A DNA stretch of 64,000 nucleotides, taken from Progne subis subis. Its lineage: Eukaryota > Chordata > Aves > Passeriformes > Hirundinidae. Numbering within the stretch: position 1 is the stretch's first letter; each line of letters starts with the position of its first letter. The DNA is taken from positions 4,596,501-4,660,500 of the forward strand of contig JAKJHU010000024.1 of the NCBI GenBank assembly GCA_022316685.1, written 5' to 3'. The notes under the pieces were generated by a model. The model did no database searches. It saw only the letters and a program-made list of their open reading frames with translations, and had not been told where the DNA came from. Positions 1-14,964 of the stretch are shown here, piece after piece. A program made the position numbers and the translations under genes.

Positions 1-3000
1 GGTCCTGAAGAACATCAAAAGACTGCGCAAACCTAAAGTAAAATGCAATCAATTACCAAGCTCTGGGGATTATTTCACCAAAGCAATTGATTTAACTTCA
101 CCACTGCAGCCGCCTCTCATTGGAAACATATCAGCCATTTAACAGCACACTCATAAAACAAGGTAACAAATTACCTCAACATTTCCTAGGGAATAACCTT
201 TCAGTCTTCCACTAGAAGAAGACAGGTCAAAACCCACCTTTTTTTTCTTTTTGCTTCACTTCATATGATCTCTACTATACCTATAAGAACTGTATTATAA
301 AAGAAGGCAATCCAGCTGAAGATTTCATAGAGTAGAATGTATGGCTTAGGTTCCAGTAAATAGATAATGGGATTTTTAATGACTGCATACAGCAAGGATT
401 GGGAGTTGTCACATCAAACTGCATTTCTATTTAACACACAACAGGAAAATAGACTTCAGGGAGAAACACAACTCAATTCACAAATGCAGGGCTTCCATCA
501 GTGAAGATATTCTATCCATGTGTGATCCTAGAGGGAGTACATGCAGGACTTTGAGGACTGACATTTATCTCAACAAAATTGAGAGTTCTGAGCTTGACAA
601 GGGGCACTACCTAAAAAGGAAGACACTGTCTAAGATGTCATATCCAAAGTAATCTGTTTAATTCTTGGTCTTGCTACACATTTTTTGTTCTGTCAAATGG
701 GAAAGTGATTCTTTTTCTTCCTTTCTTTTGGGCTAGGGCCACATCTTACTTTTACTATGTACCTGAAGAGAAGACACTCTCTGATGCTGATGCCCTTCAG
801 ACACTTCCCATACTGGTAGTAAGAAAATTGTATTTCCTTTTTTTTTCAAAAGTGCTGAGAAATCTAGAATTGCCATTACCACTCAGCAAGATACTGTGAT
901 GTTTTTCACTGTGTTATGAAAATCTACATGACATCATAAAGAAATGAAGTCACTTCACTTTCACCACTGATTCCTTCTTTCTAACATTATTCAGTATGTG
1001 GATCATCTGTCTTGTATTCCCATGATTAGATATTGAAACTTAGCTTAAAACTTAACTTTTCTCAAAAACCATAATGCCAGGGACTAGAATCTTTGTCATG
1101 TCACAAAGTTCTGTCAGGGAAATCCAGCAAGGTGAAATCATTCAAACAAACACACAGAGGAGGATAAAAAGTCATAATATACCCAGCTGGACACCAGAGG
1201 AGCTCCAAGTGCTGAATAGCAGCTGCCATTCTGATGGAAGTGCTCATTAAGAGCTGCCAGTGTCCATGCAGGAAATGTCTGACTCCAGGAACATCATAGG
1301 CCAGAAACTGCCAAGTGTCAAGAACACAAAGTGCAGACCACCAGCAGCACTTTAAAGCTACTATAATTCCTGAAGATCTGTTTGGAATGGTATTCCTCTT
1401 GAAATCTGTGAGCCCATGGGTCTGCCTGACCTCCCTTGCTGCTTGTGTGGGGTCAGCTCTACCAGCATGCAGGAGTGAAAGAGCATTTCCCTTGCTTGTA
1501 AGCAGTCAGAATGGAAAAAAGATTATAAATATTGAAATAGATTCCCAGATGCCAGTGTCTCAGGACAGGTGGGAACATGACAGTGCACAAGTCTGTCTAA
1601 AAGGACACAAGGACTGTACAGGAAATAGCACTTCTCTGAATGACAATTTTCTCTGGCTTTGGCAAGTTACCCACTGAGGTTTTATTTTCTCCCCCTCAAA
1701 TCAGAATTGTTCTCAAATCAACACTGTTCTAAAGAGGACAATTTAAAGTGTAATTCAATCTTTATTTGAGATGTATCTACATGTATAAAGAATTGCCTTC
1801 ACTAAGGCAATTTTCAAAGGTTTTTCTATTTTGTTTTCATTTTTTCTTTTTTTAGTCAAACACAGTATTGTTGTTTAATCATCTTAAGAGATTTTTTTCA
1901 TCCTAATTCTTGAAAAAATAATAAAAAAAATATTGATGTGTACTCTAGATACTTGATCATTTAAGGAAGAAATTTAGCATTCATGAATGATGTTTTTACT
2001 TTGCTGATGGTACTACATTTTCACATAGCTGCTGAATACCTTGTAAGTATATAGGACATACACAAGCTCTCTAAAAAAGGAAATTAATGTGGTGTATAAG
2101 GTGGCATTTCTTTAGGTAGAAATAAAAATTATAACAAACTAGTGAGAGAGTCACTGAAATACATTTGGCAGCATTGGTTATGTCTGAAAATAATCCAGCT
2201 GCCATCTTATTTTAGAAAGTCACGGGAGTCTGACTGACTGATCTAAGAAGCTGTCATCAAAGAGATCTGAAAGCTTGATTAAGTACAAGAGAAATCAATT
2301 AGAGAAAGAGAAATCAATTTTTCAAACCCAGCCAATCTTCACCTTGGCTGGTTGGGGAACATAGCAGAATAACCGACTGGCATAAGGGAACTAGACAAGT
2401 TAAATTACTCAATACTGGATTTGTCTATTTGTTCTGTCACCCAGTTTGCACACATTAATATTATGTTCACTGTACTATTAATTTTTTTTTCCAGTTAACA
2501 GCCAAAAGGGACTCAGCACTTCCACTTTTGAATTATCTTTTTTTCTCATTCGTAGACATTGTATTTACAAAATAAATGTTTCCATTATTTTCTGCTAGAC
2601 ATCTTCACCACCCACTACCGTTTCTATTTCTGTGTATTCAAGTGTCTAAGTTTTGCTGAAAGTCAACAGACCTTCAAAGACACCCCTGCATTTATTTTAC
2701 TGAAAATGTCTCTGAATGTAATCCAAAAGGCTTCAGTCACTTCTGGGACTGAGACAACACTCCTGTTTTCTCTATGGCTGTTTCCTTGTGATGCCCATGT
2801 CTGTAACTCATTTACAGAGCTTTGAAAATGTAACCTGAGATCTCCTCTCCATTGCTCTGCTCCAAACAATTCTCCACCTTCTTATATAATTTCTTTTAAA
2901 TCTGTGACTTCCAATTAAACTTTTACTAAACAAGTTTAAAAAATATACTGCTGCTTTAAAATTACTGAATCCCTCTTTTTGTTTCATGCTCCCTCAAGGG

Positions 3001-3192
3001 AAGTTTTTAAGACTGTACTTACATATAACATTTTGCAATTGCTTGGGCATGTTGGGTTTTAAAAGTGATTAGATTTCAATTATCAATAATGACCTTGCAG
3101 GACCTCAATAATTACCACAATTCTCACAGCGTGCTTATTAAACTTTTCATGGTTTTTCCTCTTATTTAAAAAACTTTATTACTTTTGTACAG

Positions 3193-3208
3193 AAAAAAAA
3201 AAAAAAAA
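3193..3208. repeat. Poly(A) run
   Basis: Sixteen consecutive adenines. I recognise no retroelement body next to it on either strand, so it is listed only as a homopolymer. Confidence 0.85.
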
Positions 3209-4075
3209 TTAGATGATTTCAAGAGGACTACTTATGCCTAAAGCTATTTACTGATTATAAAAGAGTAGCACTGTTTGCTCATATTTTATTTTTCCATATT
3301 TGCAGCTATTTAATATTCTGCTCTACCTTGCTATGTGCTAAATGCTTTGCAACTTTTAGATGCTGGATGTTAAAAATTTTAACAGTTCTTATATTCCTTT
3401 CTAGTGACATCAGATGTAATTTTTATCCTTAATTTTACTGAAGTAAGTGTTCTGGTTTTTTCTTTATATCATAATCACTTGTAACACCTGACAGTAAACA
3501 GCAGGTGGTTCTAATCAATCTCTTTCCACCCATTACCTATTCCCATGAATGTTGTCTTTTAAGAATTCTATGGGTTTGCATAAAACTCACATAATTTTCA
3601 TTTCTGATGATCCATTATCACAAGATACCAAATGTGCATTACTTCTTCTTAATTACCATACTTAGGGCTTATGTCATAGAACTAACTGAGATAATATTTG
3701 ATCTGGGTATTTTCTTGGGACACTGGGAGGACACAATACTACATTATCTCAAGATATGCTCACACAATATTTAGTAATTGCTTATAGGAAAAACAATTTG
3801 ATAGTTTGAGCAGCAAAAAGAAGTCTGCAAAAGCTGCTTTTCCCATACATTCCTCAACCTTCTGCAGTCCATAGGGCTACTCAAGTGCAATGTGTTGAAG
3901 AACTACCTTCTTAAACCAGGAAAAATAAGTTTTTGTCCAAGAAAATATCTTGCTTAGTCCTGAATGATATCTCATTTTAAATATTGCTTATTCTCCCCTA
4001 GATCCTCACAGCTCTTACCAGAAATTACAACATTTTAGAACCAACATTCCAGAGACAGAATAACCTGCCTACTGT

Positions 4076-4122
4076 AAAAAACAAAACAAAACAAAAAGCC
4101 AACCAACCAAACAAACAAAAAA
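4076..4122. repeat. A/C-rich simple repeat
   Basis: A degenerate run of AAAAC, CCAA and CAAA units. It is low-complexity sequence with no attached retroelement body that I recognise. Confidence 0.8.
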
Positions 4123-7100
4123 CCTTAAAAAAATTAGAATTAAGATTTTTTTCAAAAATTTTTAATTTAATTTTTTCCTCCAGTAAGTGTTTCTCAAAAT
4201 AAAGAATATTTTAGCCAGCATGTTGTTTACAGCCTGATTTGCTAAGCCCATGCTGCCTGTATCACACCTCAGAAAGCCTCTTTTTGGAAGAGTATTGTCT
4301 CTCTTGACCACCTGGGAAAGAGATGCTCAGCAAGTCTGCTGGACTGTACAGCTCACAGGTCTTTAGGACCAAAGTCTCTCACAATGATCACTTTCTCTTC
4401 TAAGAGTTGCAGAATTTTCTGACTAGTTATGGTTTAAAAATGTATATAGTTTGAAGCAGATTTAAGAGTTAAAAGCATATTCAGCAGTGCTATTTTTACA
4501 TTGCCAAGTAAGCATAAAACTCTGCTTAAACTTCTGAGGAAAAGAGAAGAGCTTATCTTCCATGAAAGAAGGAATGTCTGTCTCAAGAGACTGCAGTGCT
4601 TTATCTAAAGCCATCCAGAAAATGCTGTGTGCCAACCATTTCAGTTCCACTGAGTGCTAAAAGGATGCACAGGCAGGTTTATATTGCAAACTGAGGCTGA
4701 ATTGGGCAATTTGGAAGCTTGGCTTCCTTTCCTTGCCCAGGTCTCACTAACCTTAGTTAGCTGTGCTCTGCTTCACTATTCCTTAGGTTTTGTCTTATTT
4801 CCATTATTGTTTCGAATGGCACTAATACAGGAATGCTCACAGAGGAAGCTTCTAAGAAAACTTTTGAAATATTTAATTGGTAAAAATAATACATATTTCA
4901 TTGTTTGGCTTAACATTTGACCTACTGCAAATAAAAAACACCTTTGTTTTCTGCAGAAATATTATGTCAACTAAAAAGTCAGTTGGCTCTAACATGGGGC
5001 CATACCTTAGGCTTTGCTTTTGTGATTATATTTTCAATGCAACTTTTCTAACAAGGTATTTAAATTATAGTTCTGAAGTTCCCAATCAGAAGTCAGAAAT
5101 GTGTTTATTTGCAAGAATTCAGGCGAATAGTGAAAGATAATGCAGAAGTAAAAGTTTTAGAATAACTAGCATAGAAAGCAGTTCTTAAATATTTTTTTCT
5201 TAGAAAGAAAAAAAATCACCTATTCAAATAGATTATGAATCTCTTCTATTCAACACTCTTAAAGCAAATTTTTCAGGTGGTATAAATTGACAAGGCTTCA
5301 CCAAAATCAGTACGCTTTGCAAGTCTACAAGATGGAGTCCTAACTCCTCATTATCCAAGTGACTTTTTAATACAATTTTACAGCCCTGGTATAGTTCTGA
5401 ACCATTATTTTCTATGTATACTGAGACTCTCAGAATTCAATGTCTTCCAGCCATTATAATAGCTGTAATTTCATGACAGTTCTTCAACATTGGATCCCAA
5501 ATTACTCAAAACTGCAAGACATATCATCTGCATTTTAGAATCTACACACAAAGTTCCACCCAGATTTATATATTTCTTAACTCTACTGCAGATAGCTGAG
5601 AGCTAAGTCTGTTGTAGTTTGCATTTATATGGATGATCTCACCAGATCACAGATTCTTCAACAGCTTAAACAACCACTGTCATGGTTCCTAGTCTTGCAA
5701 CGGGAACCATTCTGGTATCACCATCTTCACACTTCACAGTTTTAAGTATTTCTGTCATATGAGAAGTTTTTCACTGTAGCAATATTAGATCAGTATCATT
5801 CAATAACACAGACAGTTTTATTCTGTGTATCTGAAGCCATCAGTACTGTTTTCCTGGGAATAGGTTTTTGTTTATCACTTCCAACTAAGTGGTTATGCAT
5901 AAAGTCTTTAAAGATTGTTTCACAAACCCTCCAAAATGGAGACAAGCCAGAAAATGGGGCAGGTTTTTTAAAAGCAGGACTGTTGCAGGTAGAACTGCAG
6001 AGGAACTTGCACTGCTGCTGGCCTATAGGCAGAGACAGATTGCTCTCATTTAGACAGCTCCTTGGGGCTTTCAAAATTATGCCATGGGCCATTCCATGGG
6101 TGTGAGTTATGAGCTGCAACTCTTTGAAGAGCAGCATTGAATTTCACCTCAACGTATAGGCTCTGCAGCCTGATATATATCATGTTGACAGAGTCACTTC
6201 TTTCCCATCAGAGCTCTGTTGTTCAAATCAGTGAATTCAGAACTTATCCAGGTTAGCACCTGGGGATAGTCCCTAATTTCCTGAATTTGGTAGGCATAAC
6301 TAATATAATTCAGATCAAGCTTTTATTCAGATTTCTATGCTTTTATTTCCTACACTTTCTTGTATTTTTATGTTCCAACCACACAGCAAATTACCTATTG
6401 TAAAGAAAAATACTACTGATGGATTCATTACTTAGTTTGCAAAATCGACACTTCAATTCCAGCATATGAATCTGCAGGACTAGATAGTGAACAAGCCTCA
6501 GTAGGGAGGAAAAAAGATGATGAGGAAGAAGTCTTTACCTGACATGTTATGCCAGCCTCATTCTGCATGTTTTAGCTTTTCACTCTAGCTCCTATTTTTT
6601 TATTATCTCATATTTATTCTTCTTCTTTGTACACTGATCACTCACAGTTTGTCTTCCATACAGAACAATATTGCAGTTTCATTTTCCATCAAACCATTGC
6701 CACTGGGATAAGCGATGGTAATTTCTCATACTAGAGCATATTACAGTTAGTAATAGAAAATACCAAATAATGAACCCAAGGAACAAACAAGTTACCATCT
6801 GATTAGATCTCTGTTTTCTTCTAAACCAAAATGTCCCTTTAGATAACACTGGAGGTGTGTAAAGATTTCTCAAATTAACCAATTATTTCTTCTAGCAATA
6901 AACCTTCATTTAGGATAAAATACATTCTAATTTGATACAAATCTTCAGTCAAAGAGAGATGCTGCAAGGCATTCTGGACACCAGTAGTCATAGGTCCACA
7001 GACCCTTGCTAAATACAGACTTGACACCCAGATTTCCACAAATGAAAAAACTAAGGAGCTGCATTCTTGTCTAGCTTGGCCTGCAGAGTGAGAAGTCATG

Positions 7101-7356
7101 AGAGAAAGATGAGAGGCTCAGAGGCACTTTGTAGCTTGGCTAATCCTGCAGGGGAATGAGTGAAAGATAGGCTGCACTGTGTACCATATTCCCAACCACC
7201 TCCCAAAAGGCTTTCCAGGAAAAAAAAACCACTGTAGAAGGGAAGGTCTTGCACAGGCAGCACCAATGTAGCACATAAATTGTCACATTCTCTGGCTTAC
7301 TCCAAATCCCTAACAAATTTGGTCCCGCAACTGTCTAATCCTGCATCACTCCTGGG

Positions 7357-7380
7357 AAAAAAAAAAAACAAAACAAACAC
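7357..7380. repeat. A-rich simple repeat
   Basis: Twelve adenines followed by CAAAA/CAAAC units. Simple sequence; the overlapping open frames at 7280-7516 (+) and 7297-7512 (-) read through it and look spurious. Confidence 0.8.
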
Positions 7381-10300
7381 ACCCACATTTGCATTCCTGG
7401 TTTTAAACAGCCTTAGAACTTTGTGTATCCAGGAAGGCAAAAAACAAGACTTGGGCTGTTTTGGCTGTGCAAAGACAAGATTTTTTGGATCTTTCACCTT
7501 GCCAATCAGCAAATAGCGGAAGTCTCAAATCCATCATTGTATTTCAAAGATATTTGTTTCCTCTACCAATTTTTTGAGTTTCACTGGGCTTTGAAAAAGC
7601 AAAGCCATACTTGGAGCTCCCATGTTGTCCACAGAAATTGAAAAGCCTGAAACACAGCACCAGGTGCTTAACAGTTCAGGAGATTTGGTTTGTGGGATGT
7701 ATTACAAGCTAGATGCACTATTTTTCATCATCTTGTCTCATCCTTTTGCTCATTTCATATGGTACTTCACTAGGCATTACATCAGCTTTTTTCTCCTTTT
7801 CTTCTGCAGTTTGGGAAACCAAGATAAAGCTAATTCAGAACATGTTCAGCTAACAGAATTGACTTTATTAAGGTTTATGTAGGCAACTTGTAACTACTGC
7901 TATTATTATAAATTATTTCTTCCGCTTTACTTTTTACAGAAGTATTCTAATAACTTTACTGTAAAAAATCAGCTACTAGATTAATATACCAGAGTAAGAC
8001 TACACCAATTTTTACAAAATTAATAATTCATGGACTTGATGTAATATTATCTGGCTTCTATGGAATGTTGTTAGCTGTTATATTTTTGCTACCAAGACCA
8101 TAGTCTGATAAGTCTTCCTTCCCCATCCCACCCCAAAACAGAAGTTTATGTTTCAATGATTGAGACTGGTTCTTACCAGCACAATAAGAAGTTTCCCCCC
8201 CAAAATAATAATTCATTGAAATTAAAAGTTAACTAATACTTGAAAAAGCCCATAATTAATAAATTCAAAATAGTAAAAATACAGTTCAGTATACAAAATA
8301 GATTCAAGCACACATGTTCCTGGAAGACTCTTTTATTCCTCCCATTTCTCCAATTTCTGTATATAGCAACTAGAATCTTGATTAGGACTAAAGCAAAACC
8401 ACTTTGAGTGTACTTTAATGTCTCTCAAAGAAATTTTGTCAGGCACAAATTGTTAGTGTCCTCTCCTTGCAAATCAATAATAGAGTTGGCAGTATTCAAA
8501 GCACAAAAGGACTGGCAACTGGCTTTCTTGGCAAAAATATGCTTCTGAGTCAGCCCTCAGCATCTCTTTTCAAGACAATGCTCCTTTGCTTCAAGTACTG
8601 TATTCTGCCACTTCCAGAGCAGTGGTGCTCTGCTCAATCCATCTCCTGCCACAGCATGTATTCAACTCCCACGGCTTCATTAGAACAAGATTTCCTTTTA
8701 TTCATGTTATAAAATGACTTATTTCCTTCTTCTGGATTTAGATATAATTTTTGTGACAAATACTGATTTGTAGACTACAAGCTAAGCTTAATGATTTTGA
8801 TTTCTTCATTTTCATGTTAGAGTCTGTTTCTCAGTTGCTAGAACGGGGTGGCTGTGTGAACCTTACTGACTCCAACTAAACCTTATTTGGCTCTGAAAAG
8901 CAGGCAAGGTGAGCTGGAGCCCTCATCCATCACTAATTAACTCTAGAAAACTGTTAAATAGCTAGACTGTAATATTTCATTTAGACATAAATTAATCTTT
9001 GCATTTCTCATTGGAAAGCATTCTCTATTCTTTTACCCTCCAAACAGATTTGTCACTGATTTTGAAATTTGCCATACTGTATATAATCACTTCCTTTGGC
9101 TACTATCCCGTTGTTATTTCATCAGTTTGAACCTACTGGGCCATTGTTCAGCCACCTTTTCTGACCTAGGTGAAGCAGTATAATTTTTTCTTATATCTGC
9201 TGAGACTTAAGCAAGTAATTGAAGAAAGCATATTTCCAACACAGTGGATTACCTCTGTTTCTTCCCCTCGTCTTGAATTCCATTCCTAGACACGGTCTTC
9301 TATTTCTCATCCACCTCAGGGGAGGTTGTGGTTAAGCTGTAGAGAGAACTGGCAGAGAATTTCGGGAAGTGGCCTGGCACTGGTCAGGGAGACCACAATG
9401 TACACAAGCCCTCTCTGGGAAGGTTCTGAGTGCCTTCGCAAGACACAAGTCACTTCTAACTTGCATTTCTATTGCTTGGGTTAAAAATAATCCCTTCCTC
9501 TCCCTTGCAAGGTCATAGTGTTTTAAGCAGCTGTGATTTAGATCTAAAAGCTGTAATAATTTCTTCTTGCTGAGAGTCCAAAGACACCCAGGCAGTTAAT
9601 TTGGGTGACAAATTCAGAGGGTGCAGATTTCAGATTCTATACATCTTGTCTGCAGCCTCCCTCGTTCTGGTTCAATAGTAGTTCACAGGAGATTTCAGGC
9701 TTTTTACAATTTATGTTTCACTGCATTTCCCCTATGGACCCTGTAAGCTCTGCCAACCTCAAGAATTTCTGTTAATGAGACAGACAATTCATCTGCCATC
9801 CCATTCTCCTCAGTCTTTTAGCTTCTCAGCTGCAAATAAGAATGAAAATTATTCCTAAGCATTCTGCTTGACAGAGAGTAGGGGTTTTGAGAGATATGAG
9901 AACATACCAATGCTTTTTTTAGGAAACAGTAAGCCTTTCCACCTAATATTTGGCAGGATTTTCTCTCACCTCTTGAAAGGTCAAGATTTCCAAAGCATCT
10001 ATTTTTATTTTTTTTTTAACTGAATCTTTGTGTCCTCAAAGGAAAACAACTCTTTTCATTGCTAATCTTCTTCACAACTTATTATACAGAAGAAACAAAG
10101 GATTTAATTTTCTACATACTTGAAAGGAATCTCTGAATTCCTATCAGTGCCAATGGCAGAAGATCAAGGTTTAAGGCCCAGCCCTCAACAATCATTATCG
10201 ATTCAGCTGTCTGATGGAATCCACACTGAGACATAAGACAGGTGCTAAGCTTGCAGGGTTCTTTTCTGAGAAAGGAACAGCATTCCTAAACTAGAAACAT

Positions 10301-11062
10301 ACCTCATCTTGCAGTTATATATTAAATACTGGAAAGGGTAGGGAATATCACAGTTTACAGCTAGGTGCTTATATCCACGTCTCTGAAGTTTAAAAAAAAA
10401 GAGTGCCACCAAAGTGTGCTAAATAGATTAACAGCCTTACCATCAGGTGGGCCATCATGTCCAATTGTAAGGATATTTAATTCAAACCAGGCTCTTCAGC
10501 CCAGCCAGTAGGAATTTCATTTCCTAGAAAGGAAATCAAAACATCCTGGGTTTATAAACAGGTTAAGTGGTAGGTGTTCCACCCAGTTGCACCAAAACAC
10601 CATTTTTGCTGCATGCAAAGCACTTGAACAACTGTGTAGTCCAGGCCTTGATGGTTCTGGGGCTAAAAGTTTTGATACACTAAATTTGTTGCCTGTTGCC
10701 TACCTTGACTTCTAATCAGCCCAAAGTTTCCACTTTTTTGAGCTGCATGTGTCATGTTGAATGGGATGGAGCCATTTCTTTCCACCTTAGTCTTCCTAAC
10801 CAGACACAGGTTATTCCAAAGTAAAGTAAATCTCTCTCATAACAAACCTACAAAATGACACACATAATTACTCATTCTGACAAATCTTTAATCAGTGTAT
10901 CCTTTCTTTCATTAACTAGTAGCACTGCTAAAATTTATGTACTGAATATGCACAATTAGCAGGCTGGAAAAAACTCCCTTTTGTGTGATTTTTGAAGCAC
11001 ATCAGCCGGGTACAACACATTGTTTTTTCCCATTCAACCTTGACCAGAGCTAGAACTTGCTA

Positions 11063-11076
11063 GTTGTCATGGCAAT
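11063..11076. promoter_or_regulatory. Possible RFX X-box
   Basis: The sequence gttgtcatggcaat is a near-palindrome close to the RFX-family consensus GTTGCCATGGCAAC. RFX factors bind such X-boxes in enhancers and ciliary gene promoters. There is no gene start nearby, so the match may be chance; the motif itself is clear. Confidence 0.3.
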
Positions 11077-13239
11077 AGAAGCATTCAGGTGGTAAGAAAG
11101 AGAAATTAGCAGATTCCAGCTGAAACTGCTCTGATAGGATGTGTTCTCAGGAAGATTTATATCCCAGGGAAAGATTAATAGTATTTACATTTTGATGTAG
11201 TTGAATGTTTTGAAAAATCAGTTAGTATGATAAATGTGAGTTTCTTATTAACTGTTATAATTTTATCCAGCTGTCATTTGCCAGAATACACCACTGACTG
11301 ACTAAACTTTTTTTTTTTAAATTATTTTTTTTATTATTTTTAAGTTATTCTGGTAAAATAAATAGGAAGGGAATTAAGCATGTTTTGTTGTTTTGGTTTT
11401 TTTTAAAAACCCATTGCAAAAGAAAATCAACAGAAAAATTGTCATGTACAGCTAATTTTGCAGGAGGATCTTTGGTATTACTCTGTATGTATCAAGAGTT
11501 AAACTTACTTTTTACAAGCAAGCCAGAGCAGTACTGTTACTTCAGAAGGTCTGTGGAGCTTTTAATAAAGCCAGCTTGAACCTATATTGGGATAACTTGC
11601 ATCTGGCCTTTATTGTCAGAATATTTAATTTAAAAAATCCCTGTGTGATCATATGCCAGTAGCCATTTTCTGGCTTGGGACATACATATTAATTTTTATT
11701 GCAGACATTTTACTGTTTAAGTTTTCACTTTCACTGATATAAAACAATTAGAAGTAAGCTGATTTAGGTTTGGGGGGGTTTTGGCGGGGAGAGGTGGTAC
11801 TGTTATTGCTTTGGGTGGGCTTTATGTGTCTGAGAACAGGCAAGTAAGAAAAATTGCTCTTTTCAATGAAGACTTGAGAAAAAGTCCTTGTGACAAGCTC
11901 AACTACACCTAAGCAGTTCTAGACAGACACTTGCTCATTGTATTCTTCTCCATTTCCACTGATGGGGACTACACAGCCTTCCTAGGAAATGCCCTGCAGT
12001 GTAAATAATCCTTATAACTGGGAAACTAATCTTAATATCTAAAATTTTCATGCTGTAATTGCCATCCTTTTCTTTTATACACAATGAATATGCAGAGCTT
12101 CCTCTTTTCAGTAATCTTTAACATTTAAAGACTGTTACTATGTCTGTTCTCAGTGAGGATCCATTAAAAAAAAAAACCAAAACTAAATTTATCTCAGGTC
12201 ATGTGTTTATGCCATGCACCAAGTCACCTTGGATAACTCCACTGTTCTTTCCTGGCTCACCTGTGAAGGGAAATACACAAAACCAGTTGAAGTTAAAAGC
12301 AAGGGGCAAGATGAAAGCTATCTCATGGCTTTCATGAGTCAGCTGACAGGATATAATTCTGATGGTTTCAGTACAGCAGCTATATATTAGCTTGTCTAAA
12401 CAAAACAATCTAAGGCTTGCAAGTTTCTCAAAGATCTTGTCTTGTAACCTTCCTATTTCCCTTCTCCAAAGTAAACTTCTCCTCTTTAAATAACAGTCTG
12501 GTACATGCTCACCTGGATAAAATACCCAAACTTCTGTTAAGCTTATGTTAAAAATAGTACAAACTATTCTATACCCTTTACACCTAGATATTTTCCTTCC
12601 TCTTCTTAACAGCAGAATGATAGATTCAATTAAAGTGCTGCTAAGGCAGACATACCTCACCTTCTACTCCGCAGCTGATTACCAGTATTGTAAAAAGCAC
12701 AATACTTTGCACTTCACAGAACTGCCTTCCATTTTTTAGGTTTAGGGGGGGGGGTTTTAATATTTCCTACTTGTCTACACTATTTTCAATTCTACTCTTG
12801 TCTTCTAATTTGCTTGCAGCCCTTCCCAGTTTGGAGTCAAGCAGTGAACGCTCTACAAAGGGCTCAGCAATTACGCTTCCCATGCAGTGCTCAGTTCTGC
12901 ATATCTGGCACAACAGGGTTTGCATACTCATCTTTCTGCCATTAGATATGGCCCTAATTATGTTATGGAACAGGTAGAATGAAAAGCCAAATAATTTAAT
13001 AATCATGAAAATTACACTGCCTTCTAATTCCAAAGGGAGTAGCATGGTCACCCTTGAAAACAGGCTGCTGATATGGAAAATACAGTGTGCATTCTATGCT
13101 TTGAAAGAGGGCATTTAATTCCCTGACCTTCATGAGCAAGCCCAGCAACAGCATTCTGTGATTTTTTTTTCTTTGTTTTATAGTAGTTGCTGTTATTTCC
13201 AGTGTCATTGCAATACTTGGAAAACAAAATTATCTAAGG

Positions 13240-13313
13240 CAGTTGGAGTAGATGATCATTGCATGTCCCCTGCAACTGAAATAGTCTATTCTATTCTGTC
13301 TATTCTACTCTGC
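13240..13313 (+). mobile_element. CR1 LINE 3' end (truncated)
   Basis: The block agttggagtagatgatcatt, then a cccctgcaactgaaatag segment, then repeated ctattctattctgtctattc, matches the typical avian CR1 layout: 'gttggactagatgatc...tcccttccaac...' followed by an ATTCTATG-like tail. Only the extreme 3' end is kept, as usual for CR1, which is 5'-truncated on insertion. No reverse transcriptase sequence remains. Further 5' CR1 sequence upstream may exist but is too diverged for me to recognise. Confidence 0.8.
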
Positions 13314-14964
13314 ATCTGCACAATCAATCATGTTACTGCTCCTTCAGGCAACGTTACCTTGTACTTGTATCCTGACTGTATTTTTATGTCCTTTTAATGG
13401 GTGGCCAGGTATTAGTTTAAAACTGGTTACTGTTGCATTTGAAAAATTGTAAATTTTATTTTTTTTGATCCAATAATTTTGTATCAGACTTCTGGAATAG
13501 TATGTGGGGGCAAGAGGCACCACACATGAATTGTATCACAACATTAAAAAAATTGTCATCTCTCCTGGGACATGGAAGAAAGAGGAAAGCCACACAGAAG
13601 GTCCCCAAAGCAAGTGTTGAAACTGATAAAGATGTTCAGCACTACTAGGTCATCCTTCTCATTCCCATTTTAGAGGAAAAAAAAAAATCATTTTTGGTGA
13701 ATATTTCTGTATATTTTGAACACTGTGGTTTCAAAGCACTGGAGAAAAAATAATGAAAGTTGACTCCTCAATTCCCTGTCTGTAATGGCTTAAGGGCAAA
13801 ACCAAGGTTCTGGGTAAAAGCTGAAATAAAGGCACTGAAATTGACATTAAACCGCAGATACAGGAATATCCTCATGGATTTTAATACACTTCACTCAAAT
13901 TGTCTCTGCCTTTTCCTCTGAGGGCAGAATTCAGACACTGTAAAATTCTACCACTGTAGGAAACTCAAGAAAACTGCCCCGTTTCATTTGCATGGTATCA
14001 TATTATTTCAGTTCAGGGAGCAAGCAGGCTAAAAGTCTGGGATCATCTTCAAAGCTGAACCATTTTAAAGAAATGCATTGGTTTACAATCGGGGAAATCA
14101 AATTAAATTCTGTATTCCATCCCTTGCTATTGAGTCATAGTTCTCACATTTTTTAAAAACCTAAACAAAACAACTAAGGCAGATATGTTGATATGTTTCC
14201 AAAGGCAGTAATATGAGCTAAACATACAATCACATATGAATTGCATAGGCATCAGTTAACCATTTCCATTTCACATGGTTCAATCCATTAAAAGGAACAA
14301 CATAACCAACCTTCTATTCTTTGTTATACAGATTTTCACTTCCTTTCTTAATCATTCTTCCTGTGTCTCCTGCTTTGGATATTTTTAGCTGCTTTGCTCA
14401 ACTCCAAGAAGAAACAACATAGACCCTAGGTGCACCTGCAGACAGTGTTATGGAGAACACTTAAAACTGTATTTGTATTTAAATGTTTGCTTTCATTGTT
14501 CCTGTGATTGCACTGAAAAATGCATTGCTTTTTAACTACAATATTATGGGCTTGGAATGCAGAGGAGTACAGAACCAGGTCTCAAAATTCCAGTTCCTCC
14601 CTACATTCATTTATATTTCCTTAATATAAGTTCATTTTTAATTTCCTTTTTACAGTGGTAAGTTGTCAATACAGGCAAGCTCATTTCTCTCCCATTGCAG
14701 AAAGATGTTAAGGACTGGTTATATTTCAGTTTGCTCAAAAGGTAATAATGAACACTCACTCTAAACATTTTTACCCAGCTTATGATGTTTACTCCACTGT
14801 CTTTTTCCTAAAGGCTCATTAGATTTTGAAAAATTGTGATTAATTGCTGAATATAATGTATTTTTTCCAACACTGAGAAATGTGTGGGTTATTGTATTCA
14901 TGTTAAGCAAATCATTCATTAATATGTCACTTGAAGTATCTACTGTCCTCATTTACTATTTCAG

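Larger units (their letters stand above)
1..13239. other. Unique AT-rich non-coding sequence
   Basis: I see no recognisable gene, RNA gene or interspersed repeat here. Open frames are short and overlap on both strands. The 153-codon minus-strand frame at 12199-12660 shows no signal peptide, domain or flanking splice context and is of a length expected by chance. The stretch holds only simple A-rich repeats, a (G)10 run at 12745-12754, thymine-rich sequence at 11309-11343 and a possible RFX site near 11063, listed separately where useful. It is probably intergenic or intronic. Confidence 0.6.

Noticed and set aside
12199..12660. 153-codon minus-strand open frame
   Set aside because: Length expected by chance; low CpG, no family resemblance, no convincing splice or promoter context.
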